NCBI RefSeq assembly: GCF_003989665.1
Contig: NZ_RZIJ01000033.1
Span: 1-62,169 of the forward strand
Source: Azospirillum doebereinerae
GTDB taxonomy: Bacteria; Pseudomonadota; Alphaproteobacteria; Azospirillales; Azospirillaceae
Direction of reading: 5' to 3'
DNA: 62,169 bases
Shown: positions 1-9,064 of the stretch, one piece after another
Layout: each line of letters opens with the position of its first letter
How positions within the stretch are numbered: the first letter of the stretch is position 1
Position numbers and translations under genes: made by a program
Notes under the pieces: generated by a model
Databases searched by the model: none
What the model was told of the DNA's origin: nothing
What the model saw: only the letters and a program-made list of their open reading frames with translations

Positions 1-1619
1 GCCACGACGCTGAGGCCGGCGATGCCGCAGGCCATGGTGCGCAGCACGTCGCGGTCGTGCAGCGCCATCTCCAGCCGTTCGTACATGTACTTGTCGTGCA
101 TGTAGTGGATGGCGTTCAGCGTGTTCATGTACGCCTTGGCCAGCCACTCCATCATCGGCAGCAGCCGCGCTACCACCTCGTCGTATTTCAGCACGTCGCC
201 GGTGACCGGCGCGAAGGCCGGGCCGATCTGCTCGCCGGAGATCTCGTCCCTGCCGCCGTTGATGGCGTAGAGCATCGTCTTGGCGAGGTTGGCGCGCGCG
301 CCGAAGAACTGCATCTGCTTGCCGATGCGCATCGCCGACACGCAGCAGGCGATGCCGTAGTCGTCGCCCCAGTAGGGGCGCATCAGGTCGTCGCTCTCGT
401 ACTGCACCGAGCAGGTCTTGATCGAGGTCTCGGCGCAGAAGCGCTTGAAACCTTCGGGCAGTTGTTCGGACCACAGCACGGTCAGGTTCGGCTCGGGCGC
501 GGGACCCAGGTTGTGCAGCGTGTTCAGCATGCGGAAGTTGTTCTTGGTGACCAGCGTGCGGCCGTCGAGCGCCATACCGCCCAGGCATTCGGTGACCCAG
601 GTCGGGTCGCCCGAGAACAGCTGGTCGTATTCGGGGGTGCGCAGGAAGCGCACCAGACGCAGCTTGACGACGAACTGGTCGATCAGCTCCTGCGCTTCTT
701 CTTCGGTGAGAAGACCCTCCTTGAGGTCGCGCTCGACGTAGACGTCGAGGAAGCTGGAGACGCGGCCGATGGACATGGCGGCGCCGTTGGCCTCCTTGAC
801 CGCCGCCAGATAGGCGAGGTAGGTCCACTGCACCGCCTCGCGCGCGCTGCCGGCCGGACGGGTCACGTCGAAGCCGTAGCTCCGCGCCATGGTGACCAAC
901 TCCTCCAGCGCGCGGATCTGCTCAGTCAACTCCTCGCGCAGGCGCAGGGTCTCCTCGTCGACGCGGTCGACCTCCAGGGATTTGAGCTGGTCGGTCTTGT
1001 CGGCGATCAGGAAGGTCGCGCCGTAGAGGGCGAGGCGGCGGTAGTCGCCGATGATGCGGCCGCGCCCATAGCTGTCGGGCAGGCCGGTGATGACGCCGGA
1101 TTTCCGGCAGCGCAGCATCTCGTCGGTGTAGACGTCGAAGACGCCGTCGTTGTGGGTCTTGCGCAGCCGGGGAAACACCTCCTCCAGCTTGGGCGAGGGG
1201 GTGAAGCCGTAGGCCTCCAACCCGTTCTTCACCGTGCGCCAGCCGCCGAACGGCATGATCGCGCGCTTCAGCGGCTTGTCGGTCTGCAGGCCGACGATCA
1301 GTTCCAGGTCGCGGTCGATGTAGCCGGGGCCATGCGCGGCGATGGAGGACACCAGCTCGGTGTCGGCGTCGAGCACCCCGCCCTTGGCCGCGCGCTCCTT
1401 CTTCAGCAGCTCGGCGACGGTGGCCCACAGGGCCTTGGTGCGGCCGGTCGGGCCGGCGAGGAAGGCAGCGTCGCCCTCGTAGGGGTGGACGTTGCGCAGG
1501 ATGAAATCGCGGACGTTGACCTCGTGCCGCCACGCCCCGCCGGCGAAGCCTCGCCAGGGATGGGGCGCCGGCGTTCCGGCCAGCGAGGCGACAGCCGATT
1601 CCGTCAACAGAGTGTCCAT
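1..1619 (-). CDS. pflB: Formate C-acetyltransferase (pyruvate formate-lyase), C-terminus cut by window edge
   Basis: Cleaves pyruvate with CoA to acetyl-CoA and formate in the anaerobic cytoplasm, using a glycyl radical. About 539 residues are visible, beginning MDTLLTESAVASLAG. The tandem active-site cysteines (IACCVSAMRIGKQMQ) are encoded at 342-347, residues 425-426, equivalent to Cys418-Cys419 of the E. coli enzyme. E. coli PflB is 760 residues, so roughly 220 residues including the radical glycine lie beyond position 1. The ATG at 1619 is preceded by a weak GGAAAG ribosome site. A pyruvate-family transporter lies upstream on the same strand. The activating enzyme is not in view. Family assignment is firm; regulation is not visible. 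Confidence 0.95.
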   Translation of the reverse strand, partial: MDTLLTESAVASLAGTPAPHPWRGFAGGAWRHEVNVRDFILRNVHPYEGDAAFLAGPTGRTKALWATVAELLKKERAAKGGVLDADTELVSSIAAHGPGYIDRDLELIVGLQTDKPLKRAIMPFGGWRTVKNGLEAYGFTPSPKLEEVFPRLRKTHNDGVFDVYTDEMLRCRKSGVITGLPDSYGRGRIIGDYRRLALYGATFLIADKTDQLKSLEVDRVDEETLRLREELTEQIRALEELVTMARSYGFDVTRPAGSAREAVQWTYLAYLAAVKEANGAAMSIGRVSSFLDVYVERDLKEGLLTEEEAQELIDQFVVKLRLVRFLRTPEYDQLFSGDPTWVTECLGGMALDGRTLVTKNNFRMLNTLHNLGPAPEPNLTVLWSEQLPEGFKRFCAETSIKTCSVQYESDDLMRPYWGDDYGIACCVSAMRIGKQMQFFGARANLAKTMLYAINGGRDEISGEQIGPAFAPVTGDVLKYDEVVARLLPMMEWLAKAYMNTLNAIHYMHDKYMYERLEMALHDRDVLRTMACGIAGLSVV

Positions 1620-1743
1620 GATCGTGACTTTCCGATTGAGGCAGACGATCGGGCGTTGCAGCGTGATCTGGGGTCAGGATGCGCCTTCGCCCAGAGGCGG
1701 GCATTGACTTAGGACATTTTCATGCGTCGTTTGTGTGCGTTCG

Positions 1744-1787
1744 TTTCCCTGGCCCCGCCCTCCGATGGGAGAGGCGGGGGAGGGAAA
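1744..1787 (-). terminator. GC-rich hairpin just after the cstA/btsT-type gene
   Basis: TTTCCCT and a GCCCCGCC block pair with GGCGGGG and AGGGAAA around a short CTCC/GGAG core. The hairpin begins 9 bp past the stop of the transporter gene and lies before pflB, so it may attenuate or end the transporter transcript. It has no clear U tract. It also resembles the CCC/GGG-rich palindromes elsewhere in the window. Confidence 0.5.
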
Positions 1788-1795
1788 CCGGGGGG

Positions 1796-3613
1796 TCATT
1801 CCGCCGCGGTGGCGACGAAGCCGGTGGGGGTGCCGGGCTTGGTGGAAATGCCGTCCAGCAGCTCCTTCCACTTGCGCAGGGCGGCGATCATGATCACCAC
1901 GCCCAGCGCCAGCATGATGATCGAGATGCCGGCGTTGAAGACGTTGTAGCCCTTGGCGAGCGGGTTCAGGTAGACGTTGGCGATCATCCAGTAGCCGGCG
2001 TAGTTCACCGTGACGAACAGGTAAGCCAGCGGGATCAGGCAGGTCAGCATGTAGGAGCGCTTCTGCGACAGGCGCAGGATGATGGTGGCGCCGATGATCA
2101 GGCCGATGGAGGCCATCAGCTGGTTCGACACCCCGAACAGCGCCCAGACCGAGTTGATGTCGCCCGAGGTCAGCAGGTAGCCCCAGGCGGCGCAGGCCAC
2201 GACGCTGGCGCCGATCGAGCCGGGGACCCATTCCAGCCGCTTCAGGGGAGCGTAGACGTCGCCGCCCAGATCCTGGATCAGATAGCGGGCGACGCGGGTG
2301 CCGCTGTCCACGGCGGTCAGGATGAACACCGCCTCGAACATCACGACGAACTGGAAGAAGTAGGAGGCGAGGCTGCCGAACCAGGGAATGCGCGTGAAGA
2401 TCTCGGTCATGCCGACCGCCAGCGTCACGGCGCCGCCCGTGCGGCCGTAGAGGTCGAGGCCGATCTCCTGGCTGAGGCGGGGCAGGTCGACGACGTTCAT
2501 GCCGAGCGCGGCGAAGGCGGCGGGGGCGGAGTTGATGGCGAAGTAGTCGGCCGGGTGCAGCGAGGTGGCGGCGATCAGCGCCATGACGCCGACCATGCAT
2601 TCGGCCAGCATGCCGCCGAAGGCCACGGGACGGATGTCGCTCCACTTGTCGATCAGCTTGGGCGTGGTGCCCGACCCGATGAAGGCGTGGAAGCCGGAGA
2701 TGGCGCCGCAGGCGATGGTGATCGAGATGAACGGCCACACCGGACCGGACAGCACCGGACCGCCGCCATGGATGAAGTCGGTCAAGGCGGGAAAGCGGAT
2801 TTCCGGGTTGATGAAGACGACGCCGACGATCAGCGCGCCGAACACGCCGATCTTCATGAAGCTCGACAGATAGCCGCGCGGGGTCAGCAGCATCCACACC
2901 GGCAGGGCGGTGGCGAAGAAGGCGTAGATCGGCAGGGCGATGGCCACGGTTTCCGCGTGCAGCGTCAGCCAGTCGCCCAGCATCGTGCCCTGGATGTAGG
3001 GGCCGGCGAGGACGGAGGCGGCGATGGCGGCGATGCCGACGTTGGTGGCGCCCTTGGAACTGCCGGTGACGCGCTCATAGAGGCCGAGGGCCATGGCGAT
3101 GGGGATCGTCATGAACACCGCGAAGGTGCCCCAGGCGTTGCGTTCCAGCGCGTGGACGACGACCATCGACAGGCCGGCCATGGTGATGGTGATGATGAAC
3201 AGCATCGCCAGACCGGTGCACCAGCCGGCGACCGGCCCGAGTTCGGATTTGGCGACCTCGGACAGCGATTTGCCCTGGTGCTTCATCGAGGCGAACAGGA
3301 CGACCGTGTCGTGCACGGCACCGCCGACGACGCAGCCGATCAGCAGCCACAGGAAGCTCGGCAGGTAACCGAACTGGGCGGCGAGCACCGGGCCGACCAG
3401 CGGACCGGCGGCGGCGATGGCGGCGAAATGCTGGCCGGCGGTCACCCATTTCTTGGTGGGGACGTAGTTCCGGCCGTCCTCCAGCGTGTGGGAGGGGGTG
3501 ACCTCCGAATCGTCGGCGCGCAGCACCTTGCGCACGAAGAACACGCCGTAGAAGCGGTAACAGATGGTGAGAACGCACAATGTCGCGATCACAAAGGTTA
3601 TGGCGTGATCCAT
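1796..3613 (-). CDS. CstA/BtsT-family transporter, probable pyruvate or peptide importer
   Basis: This is a 605-residue polytopic inner-membrane protein of the carbon starvation CstA family. In E. coli, family member BtsT is a pyruvate/H+ symporter and CstA takes up peptides and pyruvate. Family features seen include an N-terminal GRNYVPTKKWV segment, AAAGPLVGPVLAAQFGYLP, and GFHAFIGSGTTPKLIDKW. It is shorter than E. coli BtsT. An upstream in-frame extension exists, but the start MDHAITF at 3613 follows an AAGGAGAG site and opens with a membrane segment. Neighbouring pflB, a BtsSR-type regulatory pair and a matching operator favour a pyruvate role; that is inference. Confidence 0.9.
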   Translation of the reverse strand: MDHAITFVIATLCVLTICYRFYGVFFVRKVLRADDSEVTPSHTLEDGRNYVPTKKWVTAGQHFAAIAAAGPLVGPVLAAQFGYLPSFLWLLIGCVVGGAVHDTVVLFASMKHQGKSLSEVAKSELGPVAGWCTGLAMLFIITITMAGLSMVVVHALERNAWGTFAVFMTIPIAMALGLYERVTGSSKGATNVGIAAIAASVLAGPYIQGTMLGDWLTLHAETVAIALPIYAFFATALPVWMLLTPRGYLSSFMKIGVFGALIVGVVFINPEIRFPALTDFIHGGGPVLSGPVWPFISITIACGAISGFHAFIGSGTTPKLIDKWSDIRPVAFGGMLAECMVGVMALIAATSLHPADYFAINSAPAAFAALGMNVVDLPRLSQEIGLDLYGRTGGAVTLAVGMTEIFTRIPWFGSLASYFFQFVVMFEAVFILTAVDSGTRVARYLIQDLGGDVYAPLKRLEWVPGSIGASVVACAAWGYLLTSGDINSVWALFGVSNQLMASIGLIIGATIILRLSQKRSYMLTCLIPLAYLFVTVNYAGYWMIANVYLNPLAKGYNVFNAGISIIMLALGVVIMIAALRKWKELLDGISTKPGTPTGFVATAAE

Positions 3614-3699
3614 GACGGCTCTCCTTGGAAAGGACGTGCCGCCACTGTAGGAGCGGGATCGCGCGCCGTGGGGTGATGTCCCCGGAGCGGCGTCATGGT

Positions 3700-3732
3700 G
3701 GGGCGAGCGGTCGGAAACGGGGGGCGAGCGGT
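3700..3732 (-). promoter_or_regulatory. Candidate BtsR/LytTR operator: 12-bp direct repeats, 21-bp period
   Basis: On the minus strand ACCGCTCGCCCC occurs at 3732-3721 and again at 3711-3700, exact copies separated by 9 nt. LytTR response regulators bind direct repeats two helical turns apart. The E. coli BtsR (YehT) site, as I recall it, is ACC(G/A)CT(C/T)A-N13 repeated. Here ACCGCTCG-N13-ACCGCTCG differs only in the last base of each half. It lies 87-119 bp upstream of the transporter start, a good distance for activation. Confidence 0.7.
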
Positions 3733-3867
3733 GGCCGGTCTTCATAGGACGCCCCCCGCTATGGCCGAAGCACGCTTGGCCCAGGCGGTCCTGACCAAAG
3801 CTCAATGGCGCCTGGAGCACCTCCGATGCCATGCTCGTATCAGGCGAATGGAGAAGAGAGGCACCCC

Positions 3868-4365
3868 ATGCTGACGCTTGTGTACCGGAGCGACGCGGCG
3901 GTCCTGCTGCCGCATTCGACCCTGTCGGATCTGTGCTTCCAGAGCGCCGCCAAGAATCGCCGGTTGGGCATCACCGGTTTCCTGGTGGAGCATGAGGGGA
4001 CCTTCCTTCAGGTCCTGGAGGGGGAACCGCGCGACGTGGAGCGCCTGTTCGACCGGATCGTCACCGACGGCCGTCACCAGAACGTGTCGATCCTGAGCCA
4101 CGAGATCAGCCGGGACGAGCGGACTTTCGGATTCTGGTCGATGAATTTCGGGCCTCTGAGCGACCCGGATTTCTGGACCGGCGAGTTCGCGGATTTTCGG
4201 GGACGGAAGGAGTTTCGGATCAAGTCCCATTCGGCGAATTTTGCCCTGCGGGTCCTGACCCGCGCCTACACCCACGCCTGCATTCTGACCGATGCCGACC
4301 CGGTGATCGGCGATTACGTGCGCGGGAAACGGCCGGTCCTCGCCGGACAGCCCGAACCCGTGTGA
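3868..4365 (+). CDS. BLUF-domain blue-light photoreceptor, stand-alone
   Basis: This 165-residue protein is a short-type FAD-binding BLUF sensor. The domain fills about residues 1-95. Key residues are at family spacing: Tyr6 (LVYRS), Asn30 (AAKNRRLGITG), Gln48 (FLQVLEG), Trp90 and Met92 (FWSMNFG). Tyr, Asn and Gln stand 24 and 42 residues apart, as in AppA. No output domain follows, only about 70 residues of helical tail, so it probably acts through a partner protein. The start at 3868 follows a GAGAAGAGAG purine tract. It is transcribed away from the transporter and converges on the response-regulator gene, leaving 13 bp between stops. A link with pyruvate sensing is only positional. Confidence 0.92.
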   Translation: MLTLVYRSDAAVLLPHSTLSDLCFQSAAKNRRLGITGFLVEHEGTFLQVLEGEPRDVERLFDRIVTDGRHQNVSILSHEISRDERTFGFWSMNFGPLSDPDFWTGEFADFRGRKEFRIKSHSANFALRVLTRAYTHACILTDADPVIGDYVRGKRPVLAGQPEPV

Positions 4366-4378
4366 GGCGGCGTCCGGC

Positions 4379-5095
4379 TCACCCGATTCCCAGCCGCTCC
4401 TTCAACGGTCCGAGGAAGCGGCGGCTGACCGGGATGGTCTGGCCGCCCAACGTCAGGATCTCGGCCAGACCGTTGTCGATCAGGCGGATCTCCTTGATGC
4501 GGTCGGCGTTGACCAGATACTGCCGATGGCAGCGGAACAGCGGCGTGCGCTCCTGGAGGGTGTGCAGGGTCAGCTCGGTGAAGCGCTCCTGCCCGTCGGC
4601 GGCCAGCACGAAGATGCCGCTGGCCTTGGACACCACGCACTCGACCTCTTCCAGCTTCAGCAGCACGATGCGGTTCAGGCCGCTGCACGGGATCTGCCGC
4701 AGCGGCGCCTGCTCGCGCAGTGGGCCGGTGTCCTGGGGCGCGCGGTCGCGGCGCAGGTAGCCCAGCGTCTTGTCCAGCCGGGCGGGGTCCACCGGTTTCA
4801 GCAGATAGTCGAAGGCGTGCTCCTCGAAGGCCTGCACCGCGTATTCGTCGTGCGCGGTCAGGAAGACGATGCGCGGCATGCGTTCGGGGTCGAGCATGCT
4901 CAGCATCTCCAGCCCGCTGACTCGCGGCATCTGGATGTCGAGGAACACCACGTCGGGGGCCTGCCGGTTGATGGCGCCGATGGCCTCGATGGCGTTGGCG
5001 CATTCGCCGATGACGGCGAGGCCGGGCCGTTCCTCCAGCAGGCGGCGCAGTTCCTCGCGGGCCAGCGGCTCGTCGTCGACGATCAGGATCTTCAT
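4379..5095 (-). CDS. btsR: LytTR-family response regulator, BtsR-like
   Basis: This 238-residue protein has a receiver domain (about 1-120) and a C-terminal LytTR DNA-binding domain (about 135-238). Receiver residues are complete: acidic pocket Asp7-Asp8, phospho-acceptor Asp53 (VFLDIQMP), Thr80 and Lys100 (YLLKPVD). The LytTR part shows the RCHRQYLVN and IPVSRRF signatures. It follows the sensor kinase gene by 13 bp and is surely co-transcribed. The likely target is the transporter gene about 1.5 kb away, which has a matching direct-repeat operator. The symbol is by homology and context; the LytTR family assignment is firmer than the exact orthology. Confidence 0.88.
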   Translation of the reverse strand: MKILIVDDEPLAREELRRLLEERPGLAVIGECANAIEAIGAINRQAPDVVFLDIQMPRVSGLEMLSMLDPERMPRIVFLTAHDEYAVQAFEEHAFDYLLKPVDPARLDKTLGYLRRDRAPQDTGPLREQAPLRQIPCSGLNRIVLLKLEEVECVVSKASGIFVLAADGQERFTELTLHTLQERTPLFRCHRQYLVNADRIKEIRLIDNGLAEILTLGGQTIPVSRRFLGPLKERLGIG

Positions 5096-5108
5096 CAGGC
5101 GGTCTTCG

Positions 5109-6818
5109 TCATGCGGCGGTGTCCCGAAGCATGGCGCCTTCCAGCGGCAGGCGCAACGTCACGCGGGTGGACACGTCCGGCTCGCAGGCCAGCTCGACCC
5201 CATAGCCGTCGCCGTGGCGGTTCTTCACCCGGCGGTCCACGATGGTCATGCCCAGCCCGTCGCCGGCCGGCTTCTCCTCGTAGAGGCCGGCGTTGTCCTC
5301 GACCGACAGCAGGAGGGCGTTGCCGTCCCGCGCGGCGGCGATCCGCACATGACCGGCGCCCAGAAGCTGCGAGGTGCCGTGCTTGATGGCGTTCTCCACC
5401 AGCGGCTGGAGCGAGAAGGCCGGCAGCCGGGCGTGGCGCAGCGCGTCGGGCACGTCGATGTCCACCGTCAGCCGGCCGACGAAGCGGGCCAGCTCGATCT
5501 GGAGATAGGCGTTCACATGCTCGATCTCGTCGGCCAGGGTGGCGTCGCCGCTGGGGCGTTTCAGATTCTTACGGAAGAAGGTGGAGAGGTTCTGCACCAG
5601 CTGGCGGGCGCGCTCCGGGTCGTTGCGGATCACCGCCGACAGGGTGTTCAGCGCGTTGAACAGGAAATGCGGGTTGACCTGCGCGTGCAGCAGCTTGATC
5701 TCCGACTGGGCGAGCAGTGCCTTCTGCTGCTCGTAGCGCCCGGCCAGGATCTGGTTGGACAACAGCCGGGCGATGCCCTCGCCCAGCGTGCGGTTGATGG
5801 TGGAGAACAGCTTGGTCTTCGGCTCGTAGAGCTTGATGGTGCCGATGACGCGGTCCTCCTCGCCGACCAGCGGGATCACCAGCGACGACCCCAGCCGGCA
5901 CTGCGGGTGGATCGAGCACTGGTAGGCGACCTCGTTGCCGTCGGCGTAGATCACCTGGTTCTCCGCGATGGCCCGGTGGGTCAGCGGCGAGGTGATGGGC
6001 GTGCCCGGCCGGTGGTGGTCATCGCCGACGCCGATGAAGGCCAGCAGCTTGTCGCGGTCGGTGATGGCGACGGCGCCGACGCCGGTCTCCTCGTAGATGA
6101 CGCGGGCGACACGGGTGCTGTTCTCCTGGTTGAAGCCGCCGCGCAGCATGCCGTCGGCCTTGGCGGCGATGGTCAGGGCCTTGGCGGAAAAGGCGCTGGA
6201 CTGCTTGTCGATCAAGGCGCGGCGGTCCATCAGGATGCGCATGAACAGCGCGGCGCCCACCGTGTTGGCGACGATCATCGGGGCCGCCACCACCTGCACC
6301 AGATGCAGCGCCGCGTCGAAGGGCCGGGCCACCGCCAGGATGATGAGCATCTGCACGATTTCGGCGAAGAGCGTGACGAGACCGACATGCCAGGGATCGA
6401 ACAGCGAATCGATCCGGCCGCGCCGGACCATCCAGCGGTGCATCAGCCCGCCGATCAGCCCCTCCGCCACGGTGGAGATGGCGCAGGCCAGCGCCGACAG
6501 CCCGCCCAGCGAGTAGCGGTGCAAGCCCCCCGTCAACCCCACCGCGACGCCGACCGACGGTCCGCCGAGGATGCCGCCCAGCACGGCACCGATGGCGCGG
6601 GTGTTGGCGATGGAATCGTCCACCTGCAGCCCGAAATACGTCCCCATGATGCAGAACATCGAGAAGATCAGGAAGCAGGCCAGCTTGTGCGGCCAACGGA
6701 CCGTCACGTGCATCACCGGCAGGAACAGCGGCGTCCGGCTGAGCAGATAGGCGATCACCAGATAGACGCACATCTGCTGGAGCAGCAGAAGAACGAGGCT
6801 GAAGGGCTCGATGAGCAT
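5109..6818 (-). CDS. btsS: LytS/BtsS-type sensor histidine kinase
   Basis: This 569-residue membrane kinase has about six N-terminal transmembrane segments of the 5TM-5TMR-LYT type (about 1-200, with GGILGGPSVGVAVGLTGGLHR), a GAF-like domain (about 230-355), a His_kinase region with His384 in the NPHFLFNALNTL motif, and a C-terminal ATPase (LVENAIKHG; GLGMTIVDRRV). E. coli BtsS is a high-affinity pyruvate sensor of the same architecture. It is the first gene of the pair. The start at 6818 is the first Met before the membrane region. Pyruvate as ligand is inferred from the architecture, the neighbouring CstA/BtsT transporter and PflB. Confidence 0.88.
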   Translation of the reverse strand: MLIEPFSLVLLLLQQMCVYLVIAYLLSRTPLFLPVMHVTVRWPHKLACFLIFSMFCIMGTYFGLQVDDSIANTRAIGAVLGGILGGPSVGVAVGLTGGLHRYSLGGLSALACAISTVAEGLIGGLMHRWMVRRGRIDSLFDPWHVGLVTLFAEIVQMLIILAVARPFDAALHLVQVVAAPMIVANTVGAALFMRILMDRRALIDKQSSAFSAKALTIAAKADGMLRGGFNQENSTRVARVIYEETGVGAVAITDRDKLLAFIGVGDDHHRPGTPITSPLTHRAIAENQVIYADGNEVAYQCSIHPQCRLGSSLVIPLVGEEDRVIGTIKLYEPKTKLFSTINRTLGEGIARLLSNQILAGRYEQQKALLAQSEIKLLHAQVNPHFLFNALNTLSAVIRNDPERARQLVQNLSTFFRKNLKRPSGDATLADEIEHVNAYLQIELARFVGRLTVDIDVPDALRHARLPAFSLQPLVENAIKHGTSQLLGAGHVRIAAARDGNALLLSVEDNAGLYEEKPAGDGLGMTIVDRRVKNRHGDGYGVELACEPDVSTRVTLRLPLEGAMLRDTAA

Positions 6819-6920
6819 GGGCGGAGTTCCGGAGCGGCGGCCGCTGCCCCAGATCTAAGCCCCTCGCCGTGTGGGGGCAAGACGCCATCGATCCGGGCAG
6901 CGTTGCGCCTTCCGGACGGA

Positions 6921-7745
6921 TCAGTCCCAGGCGGGGGCCAGACCCTGCGGGCTGACGATGCGCCCCTTCGGCTCGGCCAGGGCGTGGATCGCCGCCATCT
7001 CCCCGGCCGACAGTTCGAAGTCGAAGACGGCAAGGTTCTCGGCGGCGCGGGTCTCGCCGACCGTCTTGGACAGGGCGACGACGCCGTCCTGCTGGATCAG
7101 CCAGCGCAGCACGACCTGCGCCACGCTCTTGCCGTGGCGGGCGCCGATGCCGGCCAGAACCTTGTCCGTCAGCACTTTGCCGTCCGCCATCGCGTAATAG
7201 GCGGTCACCGACAGCCCGGCCTTGCGGGCGGCGTCGAGCACCGGCTTCTGGCTGAGATAAGGATGGTATTCGACCTGGTTGGTGACCAGAGGCGAGTCGC
7301 TGAGGCGCGCCGCCTCGGCCATCAGCGCGGTGCTGAAGTTGCTGACGCCGATGTGGCGGACCTTGCCGGCCGCGCGCACCGCGTTCAGCGCGCCGATCTG
7401 TTCGGCCAGCGGCACCGCCTCGTTCGGCCAGTGCAGCAGCAGAAGGTCCACGTGGTCGGTTCGCAGCTTGGCGAGGCTGTCGTCGACCGAGCGCAGGAAG
7501 TCGTCGTGCCGGTACTTGTCCACCCAGACCTTGGTGGTCAGGAAGACCTCGCCGCGCGGCACGCCGGAGTTGGCGATGCCCTCGCCGACCTCGGCCTCGT
7601 TGCCGTAGATCTGGGCGGTGTCGATGTGGCGGTAGCCGAGCTTCAGGACATGCGGGACCATCCGCAGGGTGTCGGCCTTGTCCACGCGGAAGGTGCCGAA
7701 GCCGAGCGCCGGAATGGCGGCGCCGTTGGCGGTGACGGTGTGCAT
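6921..7745 (-). CDS. Aldo/keto reductase, 2,5-diketo-D-gluconate reductase type
   Basis: This 274-residue NADPH-dependent cytosolic oxidoreductase is a single (beta/alpha)8 barrel. The catalytic tetrad is complete: Asp42 and Tyr47 (HIDTAQIYGNE), Lys72 (TTKVW) and His105 (LLLHWP). The cofactor region VALSKTVGETRAAENL is present. It resembles DkgB-like enzymes, which reduce diverse aldehydes and keto acids, including methylglyoxal. It lies 45 bp after the MFS gene on the same strand, so the pair is probably one operon controlled from the divergent LysR promoter. The real substrate cannot be told from sequence. Confidence 0.92.
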   Translation of the reverse strand: MHTVTANGAAIPALGFGTFRVDKADTLRMVPHVLKLGYRHIDTAQIYGNEAEVGEGIANSGVPRGEVFLTTKVWVDKYRHDDFLRSVDDSLAKLRTDHVDLLLLHWPNEAVPLAEQIGALNAVRAAGKVRHIGVSNFSTALMAEAARLSDSPLVTNQVEYHPYLSQKPVLDAARKAGLSVTAYYAMADGKVLTDKVLAGIGARHGKSVAQVVLRWLIQQDGVVALSKTVGETRAAENLAVFDFELSAGEMAAIHALAEPKGRIVSPQGLAPAWD

Positions 7746-7790
7746 CGTGAACTCCTTCGAAAGCGCAGAATTATGCAGATGGGAAAGGGA

Positions 7791-8984
7791 TCAGGCCGGC
7801 TGCAAGGCTTGGGCGTCGCGTCGGGCCTCGCGGCGATCAAGCGCCCCGCTGAGCAGGGTCAGCCCCAGCCCGCCGAGGACGAACAGCCCACCCACCCAAG
7901 GTGTGGCGCCGAGCCCCAGAGGGGAAGCCACCACCCGACCGCCGAAGAAGGCCCCGGCGGCGATTCCCAGGTTGAAGGCGGCGATGTTGAGGGCCGAGGC
8001 GACGTCGACCGCCCCCGGCGCGTGGCGCTGCGCCAGCTGCACGACGTAGAGCTGGAGGCCCGGCACGTTGGCGAAGGCCAGCGCGCCCATGGCGGCCAGC
8101 GTGACCAGCGCCGGGATCTTGGCGTCGGCGGTGAAGGCGAAGACGAACAGCACGAGGGACTGCAGGGCGAACAGCCAAGCCAGCGCGCGGACCGGGTCGC
8201 GGTTGGCCAGCTTGCCGCCGACGACGTTGCCGACCGCGATGGCGGCGCCGTAGAGCACCAGCACGAGGCTGACGGTGCTGTTGGAGAAGCCGGTGATGGT
8301 CTCCAAGATCGGCGCCAGATAGGTGAAGGCGACGAAGGTGCCGCCATAGCCGAGCGCCGTGATGGCGAAGGCCAGCAGCAGGCGCGGCTTGCCCAGCACG
8401 CGGATCTGGTCGCCGATCCCGGCGGCGGGGGGCTGGCTCAGCCGGCGCGGCACCAGCGCCGCGACGCCCAGGCCGCCGATCACGCCCAGCAGCGACACCG
8501 CCAGGAAGGTGGCGCGCCAGCCGAAATGCTGGCCGATCCAGGTGCCCATCGGCACGCCGGTGACGATGGCGATGGTCAGGCCGGAGAACATCATGGCGAT
8601 GGCCGACGCCCGCTTGTCTTCCGGCACCAGATCGGCGGCGATGGTGGCGCCGACCGAGAAGAAGACGCCGTGCGCGAACGCGCTCAGCACACGGGCGACC
8701 AGCAGGATCTCGTAGTTGGGGCTGACTCCGGCCAGCAGGTTGCCGGCGACGAAGACGCCCATCAGGCCGAGCAGCAGCGGCTTGCGCCGCAGCCGTCCGG
8801 TGAGCGCGGTCAGCACCGGCGCGCCGACGGTGACGCCGAGCGCGTAGACGCTGACGATCATGCCGGCCAGCGGCAGGCTGATGGACAGGTCGTCGGCGAC
8901 GGTGGGCAGGAGCCCGACGATCACGAACTCGGTGGTTCCGATCGCGTAGGCGCTGATGGCGAGCGCCAGCAAGGCGAGGGGCAT
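7791..8984 (-). CDS. MFS transporter, DHA1 drug/sugar efflux type
   Basis: This 397-residue inner-membrane protein has 12 predicted helices. The N-terminus IGTTEFVIVGLLPTVADDL and the loop TGRLRRKPLLLG are typical of AraJ/YdhP-like DHA1 exporters (arabinose, purine or drug efflux). The frame is open further upstream, but MPLALLALAISAYAIG at 8984 starts directly with the first helix and leaves a 105-bp regulatory gap to the divergent LysR gene. Proton-driven efflux is the family mechanism. The exported compound is unknown, and the adjacent LysR regulator probably senses it or a related compound. Confidence 0.92.
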   Translation of the reverse strand: MPLALLALAISAYAIGTTEFVIVGLLPTVADDLSISLPLAGMIVSVYALGVTVGAPVLTALTGRLRRKPLLLGLMGVFVAGNLLAGVSPNYEILLVARVLSAFAHGVFFSVGATIAADLVPEDKRASAIAMMFSGLTIAIVTGVPMGTWIGQHFGWRATFLAVSLLGVIGGLGVAALVPRRLSQPPAAGIGDQIRVLGKPRLLLAFAITALGYGGTFVAFTYLAPILETITGFSNSTVSLVLVLYGAAIAVGNVVGGKLANRDPVRALAWLFALQSLVLFVFAFTADAKIPALVTLAAMGALAFANVPGLQLYVVQLAQRHAPGAVDVASALNIAAFNLGIAAGAFFGGRVVASPLGLGATPWVGGLFVLGGLGLTLLSGALDRREARRDAQALQPA

Positions 8985-9064
8985 GGACGTGACTCCAAAA
9001 GATGTGGCCCCAGAGATGCCCCGTGAACGGCTTTGGCGGAATGCCCCGCCGGTTCGTATCATTG

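Noticed and set aside
4869..9026. Very long open frame on the plus strand (about 1,385 codons)
   Set aside because: It runs antisense to btsR, btsS, the aldo/keto reductase and MFS genes, all of which have clear domains. High GC leaves the opposite frame free of stops.
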